Assembly: GCA_028284585.1 (NCBI GenBank)
Contig: JANQRK010000105.1
Span: 46,189 to 110,188 of the forward strand
Direction: 5' to 3'
DNA: 64,000 nt
From: Chromatiales bacterium
GTDB taxonomy: Bacteria; Pseudomonadota; Gammaproteobacteria; Chromatiales; Chromatiaceae
In this document: piece after piece, positions 18,995-29,136 of the stretch
How the letters are laid out: the number at the start of each line of letters is the position of its first letter
Position numbering within the stretch: position 1 is the stretch's first letter
Position numbers and translations under genes: made by a program
Notes under the pieces: generated by a model
Databases searched by the model: none
The model's input: the letters and a program-made list of their open reading frames with translations, nothing else
What the model was told of the DNA's origin: nothing

Positions 18995-21900
18995 ATGGTC
19001 CGCAAGTTGGCGTTGGCAGTTTCACTTGCCCTAGGGACAGCCAGTGTCCCGGTTTACGCATTGGGTCTGGGCGATCTCAGCTCGAAGTCTCTGTTGAACC
19101 AGAATTTCGAGGGAGACATCCGATTGCTGTCGGTGAAACCCGACGAGATGGAAGGTGTCAGGGTGAAGCTGGGCGACGTAGAGGCGTTCTCTCGCGCCGG
19201 TGTGGAGCGGCCGTTTTACCTGTCGCTGCTCAAGTTCGAGCCCATGATTACGGGGGGCGGCAAGCCGGTCATTCGGGTGACCTCGGATTTCCCGATCCGT
19301 GAGCCCTTTCTGAATTTTCTCATTGAAGTGAACTGGCCCAAGGGCCGCTTGCTGCGCGAATACACCGTGCTGTTGGATCCACCGACGACGATCGCAAGGC
19401 GTGCCCCCAGCGTGGCGCCGGCGGAGCGCACTCGAGCTGCAGCGAGCGAGCCTGCCGCGCCTCAACCCGCGGCCCAGGCGGCACCCGCCGCCGCAGCGGC
19501 GTCAGTTACTCCGGCCGCCTCGGCCGATGCTCCGCCGCTTGATCCGGTAGCCGACGGGGTCTCCGAGTATGGTCCGGTGGAGGCGGGTGATACAGCGTGG
19601 GGTCTGGCGCAGAAATTACGCCCCGGTGGTGTCAGCATGGAGCAAATGATGATGGCGTTGCTGGCGGCCAATCCGCAGGCCTTTATCGGCGGCAACATCA
19701 ATCGCCTGCGCAGCGGGCAGATCCTACGCGTACCTGCCCTCGACGAGATTCGCGAACTCAGCCGTCAGCAGGCGCGAGTTGCCTATCGGCAACAGCAGGA
19801 CGAGTGGCTGGCGCGGCGTGACGAGCGGTTACAGAAGGCCGCCGAAGAAGCCGCCATCGATGTCTTGCCTGGTAGCGATGCAACGCTGAGTGAGGGGCAA
19901 GCGGCCGTTGACCAGCTGCGCATCGCTACTTCGCGCCCAGAGGTCGAAGGCCAAGCCGGAGCCGGGGATGGCGAGTCGGGCAAGCCGACCGCGCAAGATC
20001 TGCAGTCGCGTCTGATGATCGCCCGCGAGAATGTCGAGACCTCGCGCCAGGAGGCCGTAACCCTCCGCTCGCAGGTTGACGACCTCCAGGCCCGCCTGGC
20101 GGATATGCAGAAGCTGCTCAGCCTGAAGGACGATCAACTCGCGCAGTTGCAGGACCGGGTGGTGACCGAAGACTCAGCGGCCGATGCCGAGGCTGTCGAA
20201 GCTGTTCCAGGTGATGTCGGCTCCGAGGCATCTGAGGCGACGGCGGAAGAAGCTACGGCAATCGAGGGTGTCGCGCCCTCGGGCGATGCTGAGGCGCTTG
20301 CCGAGGCCGAGGATGCCGGTGCAGTGCCCGAAAGCGAGTCTGATCTCGCCGAGATGGGCGATGCCGTAGGCGAGGCGATAGAGGGACTATCGGACCCCGA
20401 CTTGGCCACATCAGAGTTTGAGATCACGTCCGACGGCGACGTCGTGTTCATCGAAGACGAAGAGACGGCGACAGCGATCGAGCAGGGTGGGGACGAGTCG
20501 ATCGCCATCGGCTCTGAGACAACGGACATCTTCGAAGAAGCACCGATCGAGTTCGACTCGGCTGCGACCGGTGAGCCGGCGGCAGCCGAGACAGACCCGG
20601 CAGAGAGTGAAGTAGTGACGGCGCCTCCGGCGGTGAGCGAGACCGAGCCGGCTGTGCCGGAAAAGGAGCAAAGCGGCTTATTGCCGCAGCCGCTGGCCCG
20701 GATCCTCGAAGAGCATACCCTGCCGATCGCCGCGGGAGCTGGCGGTTTGGTGGCGCTGATAGCAGGCTTCTTGTTCGCGCGTCGGCGGCGCAGCTCTGGC
20801 GAGCCCGGGCCGGTGCTATCGGCGGTAGAACAGAGTGCTGTGACCTCGCCCCCCGAGGCCGACACCGCGGTCGCAGACGAGGCGGCGGTCGACTCGCGGC
20901 CCATGGACGATGGGACCCAGTCGGGGTTGGCCGACAGCTCGTTCCTCAACGAGTTCTCGCCGAGTGATATCAACGCCCTGCAAGACGAGACCGGCGAGGT
21001 CGATCCGGTGTCCGAGGCCGATGTCTATATCGCTTATGGTCGCTATCAGCAGGCTGAAGAGTTACTCGGGCAGGCGATGGAACGGGACAAGGATCGGTTG
21101 GCGCTGAAGCACAAGCTGCTCGAAGTGCACTATGCGACGCGTAACACCGAGGCGTTTTGCGATCTGGCCGATCTCATGGTCGAGGCGGGGCAAGATGCAG
21201 CCGATGAAGAGGCGTGGACACGGGCCCGCGAGATGGGTCGAGAGCTGGCCCCTGACAATGAGCTGTTCGCGCTAAGAGACGGTGAAGCGGAACTGAATCT
21301 GGATCTGGGTGCGATCGGTGCTGCGACGACCGCTGTGGCTGCGGCTAGCACCGCTGTCGATGCAGACAGCCTCATGTTGGACGAGTCAGAGTTGACGGAA
21401 CTCACTGCGGTATACGATGAGGATGTGAGTGCCGCGAATGATCTCGCAAATCCGTCCGACGAGGTCTCGATCTTGCTCGATGTGGACGATGCCTCAGAAC
21501 TGGCGGATCAGGCCGACGCCGTTATGCGAGACTCGATCGCGACCAGTGAGTTGGAGTCGATGGAGTTCGAGCTGCCCGAGGCCGAGAAGGACGGTGTGGC
21601 CTTGGAAAAGGCGGCCGCAGATGAAGTCATTACCGACTCGCTGGATCTTGACAGCATGATGATTCAGGCAGAGGCAGCCGTCGATGGCGAGGATTCTTCG
21701 GGCACGCTCGATTCAGACTTCAGTGCCGACGATTTGCAGGCCCAGCTCGATGAGTTGAGCGATCTTTCGGTGCTCGATTCTGAGTTGGGAGATCCGAGTA
21801 AACAGGGGGCTGCGGCGGCGCCTGGTGGGCTGGGCCTGGTCAGCCAAGATGCCGGGCCGGTCGCCGATAGCGGCCTGGACGCAACGCTTGACCTGAATGA

Positions 21901-22135
21901 CGCCTTCGATGCCGCTGAAGAGACCGCGGAGCTGGCGCCGACTGCCGAGGCCGAGCTTGAAGGTGATGGCGGTGTTGGAACCGACGATGACATCGCAACT
22001 AAATTAGACTTGGCGCGTGCCTATGTCGAAATAGGTGATGATGACGGTGCGCGCAGCATCCTCGAAGAGGTCGTTGCCGAAGGTAACGACAGCCAACGTG
22101 GGGACGCAAAGCAGCTGCTATCCAGCCTGGGCTGA
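18995..22135 (+). CDS. fimV: FimV-like polar/peptidoglycan-binding protein
   Basis: A 1046-residue protein with the FimV plan. A signal peptide (MVRKLALAVSLALGTASVPVYA) comes first, then the conserved N-terminal region (LGLGDLSSKSLLNQNFEGDI). A LysM-type domain at about residues 190-245 (VEAGDTAWGLAQKLRPGGVS) follows, then coiled coil at about 340-385, a long acidic Ala/Glu/Asp stretch, and a single transmembrane segment at about 578-600 followed by RRRR. The cytoplasmic tail is highly acidic with TPR-like helices and ends in the FimV C-terminal motif (DDIATKLDLARAYVEIGDDD). In Pseudomonas, FimV organises type IV pili, polarity and cyclic-nucleotide signalling at the cell pole. The location between asd and truA is conserved. 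Confidence 0.93.
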   Translation: MVRKLALAVSLALGTASVPVYALGLGDLSSKSLLNQNFEGDIRLLSVKPDEMEGVRVKLGDVEAFSRAGVERPFYLSLLKFEPMITGGGKPVIRVTSDFPIREPFLNFLIEVNWPKGRLLREYTVLLDPPTTIARRAPSVAPAERTRAAASEPAAPQPAAQAAPAAAAASVTPAASADAPPLDPVADGVSEYGPVEAGDTAWGLAQKLRPGGVSMEQMMMALLAANPQAFIGGNINRLRSGQILRVPALDEIRELSRQQARVAYRQQQDEWLARRDERLQKAAEEAAIDVLPGSDATLSEGQAAVDQLRIATSRPEVEGQAGAGDGESGKPTAQDLQSRLMIARENVETSRQEAVTLRSQVDDLQARLADMQKLLSLKDDQLAQLQDRVVTEDSAADAEAVEAVPGDVGSEASEATAEEATAIEGVAPSGDAEALAEAEDAGAVPESESDLAEMGDAVGEAIEGLSDPDLATSEFEITSDGDVVFIEDEETATAIEQGGDESIAIGSETTDIFEEAPIEFDSAATGEPAAAETDPAESEVVTAPPAVSETEPAVPEKEQSGLLPQPLARILEEHTLPIAAGAGGLVALIAGFLFARRRRSSGEPGPVLSAVEQSAVTSPPEADTAVADEAAVDSRPMDDGTQSGLADSSFLNEFSPSDINALQDETGEVDPVSEADVYIAYGRYQQAEELLGQAMERDKDRLALKHKLLEVHYATRNTEAFCDLADLMVEAGQDAADEEAWTRAREMGRELAPDNELFALRDGEAELNLDLGAIGAATTAVAAASTAVDADSLMLDESELTELTAVYDEDVSAANDLANPSDEVSILLDVDDASELADQADAVMRDSIATSELESMEFELPEAEKDGVALEKAAADEVITDSLDLDSMMIQAEAAVDGEDSSGTLDSDFSADDLQAQLDELSDLSVLDSELGDPSKQGAAAAPGGLGLVSQDAGPVADSGLDATLDLNDAFDAAEETAELAPTAEAELEGDGGVGTDDDIATKLDLARAYVEIGDDDGARSILEEVVAEGNDSQRGDAKQLLSSLG

Positions 22136-22160
22136 TACACTGGCCAGCGTGGTCACTTGA

Positions 22161-22182
22161 GAGGGCGCCGTAAGGCGCCCTC
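22161..22182 (+). terminator. Perfect 9-bp hairpin between fimV and truA
   Basis: GAGGGCGCC, a GTAA loop, then GGCGCCCTC: a fully paired GC-rich stem with a tetraloop. It starts 25 bp after the fimV stop and ends 8 bp before the truA ATG. There is no T-tract, so it may not be an intrinsic terminator. It could instead protect transcript ends or modulate truA translation, since it occupies the place of the ribosome-binding site. Confidence 0.6.
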
Positions 22183-22189
22183 GGCGTTT

Positions 22190-22981
22190 ATGCGAATCGC
22201 ACTTGGGATCGAATACGATGGCGGTGTCTTCCGCGGGTGGCAGGTGCAGCGCCATGCGAGTCAGACCGTGCAGGCCGTGGTGGAGCATGCATTATCTCAA
22301 GTAGCGGCCCACCCGATACGTGTCGTTTGCGCGGGTCGAACCGACAGCGGCGTACATGCCGTCGGACAGGTAGTGCACTTCGATACCCACGCGCAGCGTG
22401 AGCCGCGCAACTGGGTCCTGGGTGCCAATATTAATCTGCCGCCCGAGGTGGCCGTGACCTGGGCCCTCGCCGTTGACGATGCGTTTCATGCCCGATTTTC
22501 TGCAGTTTCCCGTCGTTACCGCTATCTGATACTCAACCGCGCCACACGCAGCAGTTTGCTCGCACGGCGTGCCACCTGGGAGCACCGGCCACTCGATGCG
22601 AGCGCGATGCACCGGGCCGGACAGGCCCTGGTAGGTGCCCATGATTTCTCCAGCTACCGGGCCCAGGCTTGTCAGGCGAAGAGCCCTGTGCGGACGGTTC
22701 ACAGTTTGGTGGTGCAGCGTCACGGTGAGCTGATTGAGTTGCGGGTGCATGCCAATGCCTTTTTACACCACATGATCCGCAACATCGCCGGCGTGCTGCT
22801 GGCGATCGGCCGCGGTGATCGGGATGGTGGCTGGGCAGCGGAGGTCTTGGCACAGCGTGATCGCACGCTTGGGGGTGTGACGGCGCCGCCCGATGGTTTG
22901 TACTTCGAACGTGTGCACTACCCGGCGCAGTTTGCGATCCCCGACCCACCGCTGGTACCGATAGTCCCCGGCTCGACCTGA
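22190..22981 (+). CDS. truA: tRNA pseudouridine(38-40) synthase
   Basis: A 263-residue enzyme that isomerises uridines 38-40 in the tRNA anticodon stem-loop. The catalytic aspartate is D52 in AGRTDSGVHAVGQ. The opening MRIALGIEYDGGVFRGWQVQ and the later RNIAGVLLAIGRG are standard. The ATG at 22190 is chosen because family similarity starts exactly there; a longer frame begins upstream but would run through the hairpin. No Shine-Dalgarno sequence is visible, as the hairpin takes its place. truA before trpF is the common gammaproteobacterial order. Confidence 0.96.
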   Translation: MRIALGIEYDGGVFRGWQVQRHASQTVQAVVEHALSQVAAHPIRVVCAGRTDSGVHAVGQVVHFDTHAQREPRNWVLGANINLPPEVAVTWALAVDDAFHARFSAVSRRYRYLILNRATRSSLLARRATWEHRPLDASAMHRAGQALVGAHDFSSYRAQACQAKSPVRTVHSLVVQRHGELIELRVHANAFLHHMIRNIAGVLLAIGRGDRDGGWAAEVLAQRDRTLGGVTAPPDGLYFERVHYPAQFAIPDPPLVPIVPGST

Positions 22982-23048
22982 ATGGCTTAGACAAAGTGTC
23001 TGTAGAGGTGCCTTTAACCCACGTGCTTTTCCGGCATAATGATTGTGC

Positions 23049-23672
23049 ATGCGAACCCGGGTTAAGATCTGCGGCATTACACGCGAGCGCGACGCCATGA
23101 GCGCCGTGGAACACGGCGCCGATGCGTTGGGCTTTGTTTTTTACGAATCCAGCCCACGCCATATCAGCGTGCAGCGGGCCGGCGAGATCGTGCGCAAACT
23201 GCCGCCCTTCGTAACCTCGGTGGCCCTGTTCGTTGATGCTGACCCAGACTACATCGCCCGCGTCGTCGACCAAGTTGGTGTCGATCTGCTGCAGTTCCAC
23301 GGTTCCGAAAACCCTGAGTCATGCATTGCCCATGGCCGCCCATGGATTCGTGCGCTTGCGATGAAACCCGCCGTTGACCCGCTCGCCGAGGCGGCACGCT
23401 TCGCCGCTGCACGAGGATTATTGCTGGATGCCTACCGTCCGGGTGTGCCCGGTGGCACTGGCGCTTGCTTCGACTGGGAGCGTATCCCGCCAGAATTGGC
23501 GCCGCGTGTTGTCTTGGCCGGCGGACTTAATCCGAGCAATGTCGCCGAGGCGGTGCAGCGAGTGCAACCCTATGCCGTGGATGTAAGTGGCGGGGTAGAG
23601 GCAGCCAAAGGCATCAAGGACCCGGAAAAGATCAGACTGTTCATCCATGAGGTGCGACGTGCCGGAAAATGA
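23049..23672 (+). CDS. trpF: Phosphoribosylanthranilate isomerase
   Basis: A 207-residue single-domain TIM barrel that isomerises phosphoribosyl anthranilate to the carboxyphenylamino-deoxyribulose phosphate in tryptophan synthesis. The catalytic cysteine lies in [12 protein letters not shown] (C8). Further along come [15 protein letters not shown] with the aspartate general acid, and the phosphate-binding [15 protein letters not shown] and [15 protein letters not shown]. It is a stand-alone TrpF, not fused to TrpC as in enterics. The ATG at 23049 fits the family start; a TTG six bases earlier is the alternative. Its 3' end overlaps trpB. Confidence 0.97.
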   Translation: MRTRVKICGITRERDAMSAVEHGADALGFVFYESSPRHISVQRAGEIVRKLPPFVTSVALFVDADPDYIARVVDQVGVDLLQFHGSENPESCIAHGRPWIRALAMKPAVDPLAEAARFAAARGLLLDAYRPGVPGGTGACFDWERIPPELAPRVVLAGGLNPSNVAEAVQRVQPYAVDVSGGVEAAKGIKDPEKIRLFIHEVRRAGK

Positions 23673-24873
23673 GACTCCGCTGACCGAACTGCCCGACGAT
23701 CGGGGTCACTTTGGACCCTATGGTGGCATCTTTGTCGCCGAGACCCTGATGGCGCCGCTCGAGGAGCTACGCTTGGCTTATGAGCGCAGCCTGGATGATC
23801 CAGAATTCCTGGCCGAGCTGGACGCCGACCTGCGCCACTACGTGGGTCGGCCGTCGCCGATTTACCATGCCGAGCGCTTAAGTCGTGAACTCGATGGTGC
23901 GCAGATTTTTTTGAAGCGCGAAGACCTCAACCACACCGGTGCGCACAAGGTTAACAACACGGTCGGTCAGGCGCTGTTGGCTAAGCGCATGGGCAAGACC
24001 CGAATCATTGCTGAGACGGGTGCCGGACAACATGGTGTCGCGACCGCCACGGTAGCCGCTCGCCTCGGCCTCGAATGCGTGGTCTACATGGGCGAAGTCG
24101 ATGTCGCCCGGCAAGAGGCCAATGTCTACCGCATGCGTCTGCTCGGTGCCGAGGTGCGCTCGGTTGCGTCTGGCTCCAAGACGCTCAAGGATGCGCTCAA
24201 CGAGGCGATGCGTGATTGGGTGGCCAATGTCGACGACACCTTCTACATCATCGGCACCGTGGCCGGCCCACATCCTTATCCGGCGATGGTGCGTGACTTC
24301 CAGGCAGTGATCGGGCGCGAGGCGCGCGCGCAAATGCTGGAGATGGTTGGGCGCCTGCCGGATGCTTTGATCGCGTGCGTCGGTGGCGGCTCGAATGCCA
24401 TTGGTCTGTTCCATCCCTTTTTAGACGATCGCGAGATCACCTTCTATGGTGTGGAAGCGGCTGGTGACGGTCTGGCAACCGGTCGGCATGCGGCTCCCCT
24501 GTGTGCCGGTACCCCCGGCGTGTTGCATGGCAATCGCACCTACCTGATGGAAGATCTCGATGGGCAGATCATCGAGACCCATTCGATCTCGGCCGGTCTG
24601 GACTATCCCGGCGTCGGGCCGGAGCACGCCTGGCTAAAGGACAGTGGAAGGGCCAACTATGTAGCGGTTACCGATCAGGAGGCGCTCGAAGCCTTCCACC
24701 GGCTGACGCGGAGCGAGGGCATCATCCCGGCCCTTGAATCCAGCCATGCAATCGCTCAGGCGATCAAGATGGCACCGCAGATGGCGCGCGAACAGATCTT
24801 GCTGATCAACCTGTCCGGGCGTGGTGACAAGGATATGCACACTGTGGCGGCACGGGATGGACTGACACTATGA
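23659..24873 (+). CDS. trpB: Tryptophan synthase beta subunit
   Basis: A PLP enzyme of about 404 residues that joins indole and serine to make tryptophan. The PLP lysine is K97 in [16 protein letters not shown]. The glycine-rich phosphate-binding loop is [13 protein letters not shown], and the C-terminal [16 protein letters not shown] is typical of TrpB1. The likely start is the GTG at 23659, giving a normal N-terminus; an in-frame ATG at 23647 would add four residues. Either way it overlaps trpF (14 or 26 bp), and it shares an ATGA overlap with trpA, so trpF, trpB and trpA are translationally coupled. Confidence 0.97.
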   Translation: MPENETPLTELPDDRGHFGPYGGIFVAETLMAPLEELRLAYERSLDDPEFLAELDADLRHYVGRPSPIYHAERLSRELDGAQIFLKREDLNHTGAHKVNNTVGQALLAKRMGKTRIIAETGAGQHGVATATVAARLGLECVVYMGEVDVARQEANVYRMRLLGAEVRSVASGSKTLKDALNEAMRDWVANVDDTFYIIGTVAGPHPYPAMVRDFQAVIGREARAQMLEMVGRLPDALIACVGGGSNAIGLFHPFLDDREITFYGVEAAGDGLATGRHAAPLCAGTPGVLHGNRTYLMEDLDGQIIETHSISAGLDYPGVGPEHAWLKDSGRANYVAVTDQEALEAFHRLTRSEGIIPALESSHAIAQAIKMAPQMAREQILLINLSGRGDKDMHTVAARDGLTL

Positions 24874-25676
24874 GTCGCATTGCCACGGTCTTCTCCGCGT
24901 TGCGCGACAGTGGCCGTACTGCCCTGATCCCCTTCGTCACGGCCGGTGACCCACACCCCGATGCGACCTTGCCGCTGATGCATGCGATGGTTGAGGCGGG
25001 TGCCGACATCATCGAGCTGGGTGTGCCCTTTTCCGATCCGATGGCCGATGGGCCGGTCATCCAGCGTGCCAGCGAACGTGCGCTGGCGCACCATGTCGCG
25101 TTGAGTGATGTCATGGATATGGTCGGGCGTTTTCGCGAAACCAATCAGACCACGCCCGTGGTGCTCATGGGTTATCTCAACCCGATCGAGGTGATGGGCT
25201 ATCGGCGCTTTGCCGAACAGGCCGCGGTGGCCGGTGTGGATGGCCTGTTGACCGTCGATATTCCACCGGAGGAGGGCGACGGGCTGGTCGCGGCAGTTAA
25301 AGCGTGTGGGATCGACCCGATCTTTCTATTGGCACCTACCAGCAAGCGGGTGCGTATCGAGCGGATCACCCGCGCGGCAAGCGGTTTCGTCTACTACGTG
25401 TCGCTCAAGGGGGTGACCGGTGCCGCCAATCTCTCGCTGGACGCGGTGCGTGACAAGTTGGCGGAGATTCGTACCTGCACCAAACTGCCGGTGGGTGTTG
25501 GTTTCGGAATCAAAGATGCTGCGACGGCGGCGTCTATGGCGGCTATCGCCGATGCTGTCGTGGTCGGCAGTGCCTTGGTGTCCTGCATCGAGGACAACCC
25601 CACCGATGCGCCCGCGGCGATTGATAGGATCGGATCGTTGCTGCGTGAGATGCGCCGTGCCATGGACGGAGGTTGA
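24870..25676 (+). CDS. trpA: Tryptophan synthase alpha subunit
   Basis: A 268-residue TIM barrel that cleaves indole-3-glycerol phosphate and channels indole to TrpB. The catalytic residues E49 and D60 fall in [19 protein letters not shown], at the same numbers as in the Salmonella enzyme. The phosphate-binding [15 protein letters not shown] is also present. It begins inside the trpB stop (ATGA). accD follows after a 47-bp gap in the same direction, and trpA-accD is a widely conserved junction in gammaproteobacteria. No trp leader peptide was found before trpF. Confidence 0.98.
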   Translation: MSRIATVFSALRDSGRTALIPFVTAGDPHPDATLPLMHAMVEAGADIIELGVPFSDPMADGPVIQRASERALAHHVALSDVMDMVGRFRETNQTTPVVLMGYLNPIEVMGYRRFAEQAAVAGVDGLLTVDIPPEEGDGLVAAVKACGIDPIFLLAPTSKRVRIERITRAASGFVYYVSLKGVTGAANLSLDAVRDKLAEIRTCTKLPVGVGFGIKDAATAASMAAIADAVVVGSALVSCIEDNPTDAPAAIDRIGSLLREMRRAMDGG

Positions 25677-25723
25677 ATGCAGTGCTCTATTGGAATCGTG
25701 CTTGATGGGACCTGGGGGTACCT

Positions 25724-26602
25724 ATGAGTTGGTTCGAAAAATTGATACCCAGCCGGATTCGTACCGAGGGTGGCAGCAAGAAGGTGATGCCGGAGGGACT
25801 CTGGACTAAGTGCCCCAGCTGTAGCGCGGTGCTCTACCGGGCAGAGATGGAACGTAACATGGAGGTATGCCCCAAATGTGGTCATCACAATCGCATCGGT
25901 GCTCGCCGCCGACTGGATCTGTTCCTCGATCCCGAACCGCGGGAGGAGATTGGCGCGGATTTGGAGTCCAGTGATCCACTGAAGTTCAAGGACAGCAAAA
26001 AGTACAAAGAGCGCCTGAGCTTGGCGCAGAAGAAGACCGGTGAGAAGGATGCCTTGGTCGTGCAGAACGGCCAACTGTTAGGGCGCGATATCATCGCCGC
26101 GGCCTTCGAGTTTTCTTTCATGGGCGGCTCCATGGGCTCAGTCGTCGGCGAGCGCTTCGTGCGCGGCATCAACAGTGCGATCGACCGGCGTTGCCCGATG
26201 ATTTGTTTCTCGGCCAGCGGCGGTGCCCGTATGCAGGAATCGCTGTTCTCGTTGATGCAGATGGCCAAGACCTCGGCAGCGCTGAAGCGTATGTCGCAGC
26301 AAGCCCTGCCATTTGTCTCCGTGATGACCGATCCCACGATGGGGGGTGTCTCGGCCAGTTTTGCGATGTTGGGTGATGTCAACATCGCCGAGCCGGGCGC
26401 CTTAATAGGTTTTGCCGGGCCACGCGTGATCGAGCAGACGGTACGCGAAAAGCTGCCCGAGGGATTCCAGCGCAGCGAGTTTCTGCTCGAGCATGGGGCC
26501 ATAGATACCATCATCGATCGGCGTGAGATGCGCATCCGCATCGGCAAGCTGTTGGGTATGCTGGTCGATCGAGCGCCTGCCGGAGCCATCTTGCAAGTCT
26601 GA
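25724..26602 (+). CDS. accD: Acetyl-CoA carboxylase carboxyltransferase beta subunit
   Basis: A 292-residue subunit that, with AccA, transfers carboxyl from biotin to acetyl-CoA at the first step of fatty-acid synthesis. The N-terminal zinc ribbon uses C30/C33 and C49/C52 ([16 protein letters not shown]). The crotonase-fold part includes [20 protein letters not shown] and [20 protein letters not shown]. Length is normal. The ATG at 25724 is the first codon of the conserved [12 protein letters not shown]. It sits between trpA and folC, the usual order. Confidence 0.98.
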   Translation: MSWFEKLIPSRIRTEGGSKKVMPEGLWTKCPSCSAVLYRAEMERNMEVCPKCGHHNRIGARRRLDLFLDPEPREEIGADLESSDPLKFKDSKKYKERLSLAQKKTGEKDALVVQNGQLLGRDIIAAAFEFSFMGGSMGSVVGERFVRGINSAIDRRCPMICFSASGGARMQESLFSLMQMAKTSAALKRMSQQALPFVSVMTDPTMGGVSASFAMLGDVNIAEPGALIGFAGPRVIEQTVREKLPEGFQRSEFLLEHGAIDTIIDRREMRIRIGKLLGMLVDRAPAGAILQV

Positions 26603-26651
26603 CGATCAGGCCATGGTCGAATCGCTCAGGGGCTGTGTCGCAGGGCGGAAG

Positions 26652-27929
26652 ATGCGATTCGATACCCTAGAAGCTTGGCTCGATTGGCAGTCCGGACTCC
26701 ATCCTAAGGCAGTCCAGCTTGGCCTAGAGCGGGTTCGTGAGGTTTGGTCTCGACTCGGTGTACCTGACTTGGGTGTGCCAGTCATCAGTATCGCCGGTAC
26801 CAATGGTAAGGGCTCGAGCCTGGCCTTCGCCGAAGCCATCCTGGGGGCCGCCGGCTATCACACCGCGTGTTACTCGTCGCCGCACCTGCTGCGATACAAC
26901 GAACGCATCCGCCTGGATGGCCAACCAGTCGATGATTGGGCGATCTGTGCAGCCTTCGATCGAATCGACCGGGCCCGCGGCGACCTGCCGCTCACCTATT
27001 TTGAATTCGGCACCCTGGCGGCCTTGTGCCTATTTGCCGAGGCACGACCGGATGCCGTGATCCTCGAGGTCGGTTTGGGCGGTCGACTGGATGCGGTCAA
27101 TGTGATCGATGCCGACGTGGCCTTAATCACCAGCATTGGCCTTGACCACCAAGATTGGCTAGGCGACGACCTGGAGTCAATCGGCCGGGAAAAGGCCGGC
27201 ATTCTGCGCTGCGGCCGCCCCGGGGTGTTCTCCGGGTGTCGGATGCCGCGCAGCATCCGCGACCAGGCCGCACGCATCGGGGCCCGTCTACTGGTGGCCG
27301 GTGAGGACTTTGTGACCACCCCTGGCTCCTCTGCTTGGGCCTTATCGGCTGGCCGTTTGCAGCGGCGTGCACTGCCGCTGCCGACGCTGCGGGGGGCGGT
27401 GCAGATCGAGAATGCGGCCGGTGTGCTGGTCGCCCTGGATTGCCTCTCGAACCGTCTACCCATCGATCAGCAGGCAGTCCGAGCCGGGTTGCTGGCCGCG
27501 CAGCTACCGGGTCGCTTTGAAGTCCGCCCGGGCCGGCCGACCTGGGTGCTCGACGTGGCGCACAATCCGCAGGCGGCGCAGGTGCTGGCTGGGTTGCTGG
27601 ACAGCTTTGGCGGCGCGGGCCGGCGAATTGCGCTGTGCGGTACCTTGGACGACAAGGATGCGGCAGGTATCGCGGCGAGCTTGGCTGAGTGCTTCGAGGC
27701 CTGGCATCTGGTCGATTTGTCGGGCCAGCCGCGCGGTCGCTCGGGACGCGACCTGGCCGAACAGGTCCGCCCGGTGCTTGGCGATGTCCGCATCGAGGTG
27801 GCTGCCGATGTCGAAGCGACCCTGCACCACTTGGCTGCAACTGCCGAAACCGGCGACATCGTGGTGGTGTTTGGGTCCTTTGTCACTGTTGCGGCGGCAC
27901 TCAAGTGGTTGGATGGCGCGGATCCCTGA
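26652..27929 (+). CDS. folC: Dihydrofolate synthase / folylpolyglutamate synthase
   Basis: A Mur-ligase-family enzyme of 425 residues that adds glutamate to dihydropteroate and to folates. The ATP-binding loop is SIAGTNGKGSS (GTNGKGS at residues 49-55). Other markers are YSSPHLLRYNERIRLDG, the magnesium/lysine region VGLGGRLDAVNVIDADVALI and ITSIGLDHQDWLG, and the C-terminal WVLDVAHNPQAAQVLAGLL. The ATG at 26652 begins the family-typical MRFDTLEAWLDWQSGLHP. An in-frame ATG at 26613 would add 13 residues of no obvious homology. It follows accD by about 50 bp. Confidence 0.95.
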   Translation: MRFDTLEAWLDWQSGLHPKAVQLGLERVREVWSRLGVPDLGVPVISIAGTNGKGSSLAFAEAILGAAGYHTACYSSPHLLRYNERIRLDGQPVDDWAICAAFDRIDRARGDLPLTYFEFGTLAALCLFAEARPDAVILEVGLGGRLDAVNVIDADVALITSIGLDHQDWLGDDLESIGREKAGILRCGRPGVFSGCRMPRSIRDQAARIGARLLVAGEDFVTTPGSSAWALSAGRLQRRALPLPTLRGAVQIENAAGVLVALDCLSNRLPIDQQAVRAGLLAAQLPGRFEVRPGRPTWVLDVAHNPQAAQVLAGLLDSFGGAGRRIALCGTLDDKDAAGIAASLAECFEAWHLVDLSGQPRGRSGRDLAEQVRPVLGDVRIEVAADVEATLHHLAATAETGDIVVVFGSFVTVAAALKWLDGADP

Positions 27930-27984
27930 GGCGGATCACAGAGTAGATGCGTATAATCCGAGCTTTCCACCCGGCAGATCAGTG

Positions 27985-28539
27985 ATGGATGAGGGGTTGA
28001 AAAAGCGGCTGATTGGCGCGGCGGTGCTGGCATCGCTGGCGGTTATCTTCATACCTATGCTGTTCGAAGAGCCGCCATCGCAGCCGCCGCCGCTACCACC
28101 GTTGCCGCAGAAGCCGCCGGTCCAAGACTTCGCCTCCGCGATGCTGCGCGAGGAGGTACCGGTTGTCACCCCATTGGCACCGGCCAAATCGCCCCCTAAC
28201 TTGCCCCCCGCGTCACCTCCTAGCAAACCGCCGGTGCAGTCCGTGGCGCCCCGCGAGCCCGCTCTGGTCCGAGCCGAACCGATCAAGGCACGCACTGGGC
28301 TGACCGCCTGGGTGGTGCAAGCGGCCAGCCTGTCCAGTCGCGAAAGCGCCGATCGGCTGGTGGCGAAATTGCGCCAGGCCAAACTTCCGACTCCAGATCC
28401 GGAGCTGGTCGAGATCCGCGGTAAACGCTATTTCCGAGTGCGCGTTGGTCCTGTTATCGAACGTGCCGAGGCGGAGGGCCTGCTGGATAAGGTCAGCAGC
28501 ATAGCCGGCGCCAAAGCGCAGGTTCGACAGTATCCCTGA
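27985..28539 (+). CDS. SPOR-domain (DedD-like) envelope protein
   Basis: A 184-residue protein with a short cytoplasmic tail (MDEGLKKRLIG) and one transmembrane segment at about residues 10-26. A proline-rich periplasmic linker (about 30-90) leads to a C-terminal SPOR domain (TAWVVQAASLSSRESADRLV, then GKRYFRVRVGPVIERAEAEG). SPOR domains bind denuded septal peptidoglycan, and DedD works in cell constriction. The position between folC and cvpA is where dedD lies in E. coli and Pseudomonas. The ATG at 27985 is preceded by AGATCAGTG, a weak site. The reading frame is open far upstream inside folC, but that is coincidental. Confidence 0.9.
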   Translation: MDEGLKKRLIGAAVLASLAVIFIPMLFEEPPSQPPPLPPLPQKPPVQDFASAMLREEVPVVTPLAPAKSPPNLPPASPPSKPPVQSVAPREPALVRAEPIKARTGLTAWVVQAASLSSRESADRLVAKLRQAKLPTPDPELVEIRGKRYFRVRVGPVIERAEAEGLLDKVSSIAGAKAQVRQYP

Positions 28540-28610
28540 TGATGAACGCCGCTGTGGTTCGCGGGACATCACCGGGGGACCGCGGGAATCCTCTTAGGGG
28601 CGATTGACCC

Positions 28611-29108
28611 ATGGCCTGGCTGGATATCCTGATTCTCGGTATTGTTTCAGTCTCAGCGTTGATTAGCCTGATACGTGGCTTCGTGCGCGAGGCCTTCTCA
28701 CTGGCGGTCTGGGTACTGGCGTTTTGGGTGAGTTGGAATTTTTTTCGCGACCTCGAGGTGCCCCTGCAGGCGTGGATCGGTTCGCCGACCGCCCGGCTGG
28801 GAATTGCCTTTGCCGCTCTGATGATCGTGACCCTGGTGGTAGGTGGTCTGGTCAACTTTTTGCTTATCCAGCTAGTACAACGCACCGGAATGTCCGGTAC
28901 CGATCGCCTGATCGGTATGGTGTTTGGTGCTGCACGCGGCATACTGCTGGTCGCGGTGCTCGTGTTACTCGCGGGGCTTACTCCGCTGCCGGATGAGACT
29001 TGGTGGGCGCAGTCCCAGTTGGTGGGGTATTTCGAGGAACTGGCGCTTTGGCTGCGGGATCTGCTGCCGCCGGGTCTAGCTGAGCGTTTTCGTTACACTG
29101 CGTCATAA
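28611..29108 (+). CDS. cvpA: CvpA-family membrane protein
   Basis: A 165-residue inner-membrane protein with four hydrophobic helices. The family opening [20 protein letters not shown] is followed by [20 protein letters not shown] and [20 protein letters not shown]. CvpA was named for colicin V production and now is linked to envelope stress; its biochemical role is uncertain. It lies directly upstream of purF (28 bp gap), as in E. coli, and is probably co-transcribed with it. Confidence 0.95.
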   Translation: MAWLDILILGIVSVSALISLIRGFVREAFSLAVWVLAFWVSWNFFRDLEVPLQAWIGSPTARLGIAFAALMIVTLVVGGLVNFLLIQLVQRTGMSGTDRLIGMVFGAARGILLVAVLVLLAGLTPLPDETWWAQSQLVGYFEELALWLRDLLPPGLAERFRYTAS

Positions 29109-29136
29109 CGCGGTCGCATTCAGGGGCAGGTGCGAA

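Noticed and set aside
27367..27984. Long upstream extension of the SPOR-protein frame
   Set aside because: It overlaps folC out of frame and its text is arginine/cysteine-rich noise; the SPOR protein starts at the ATG before its transmembrane helix.
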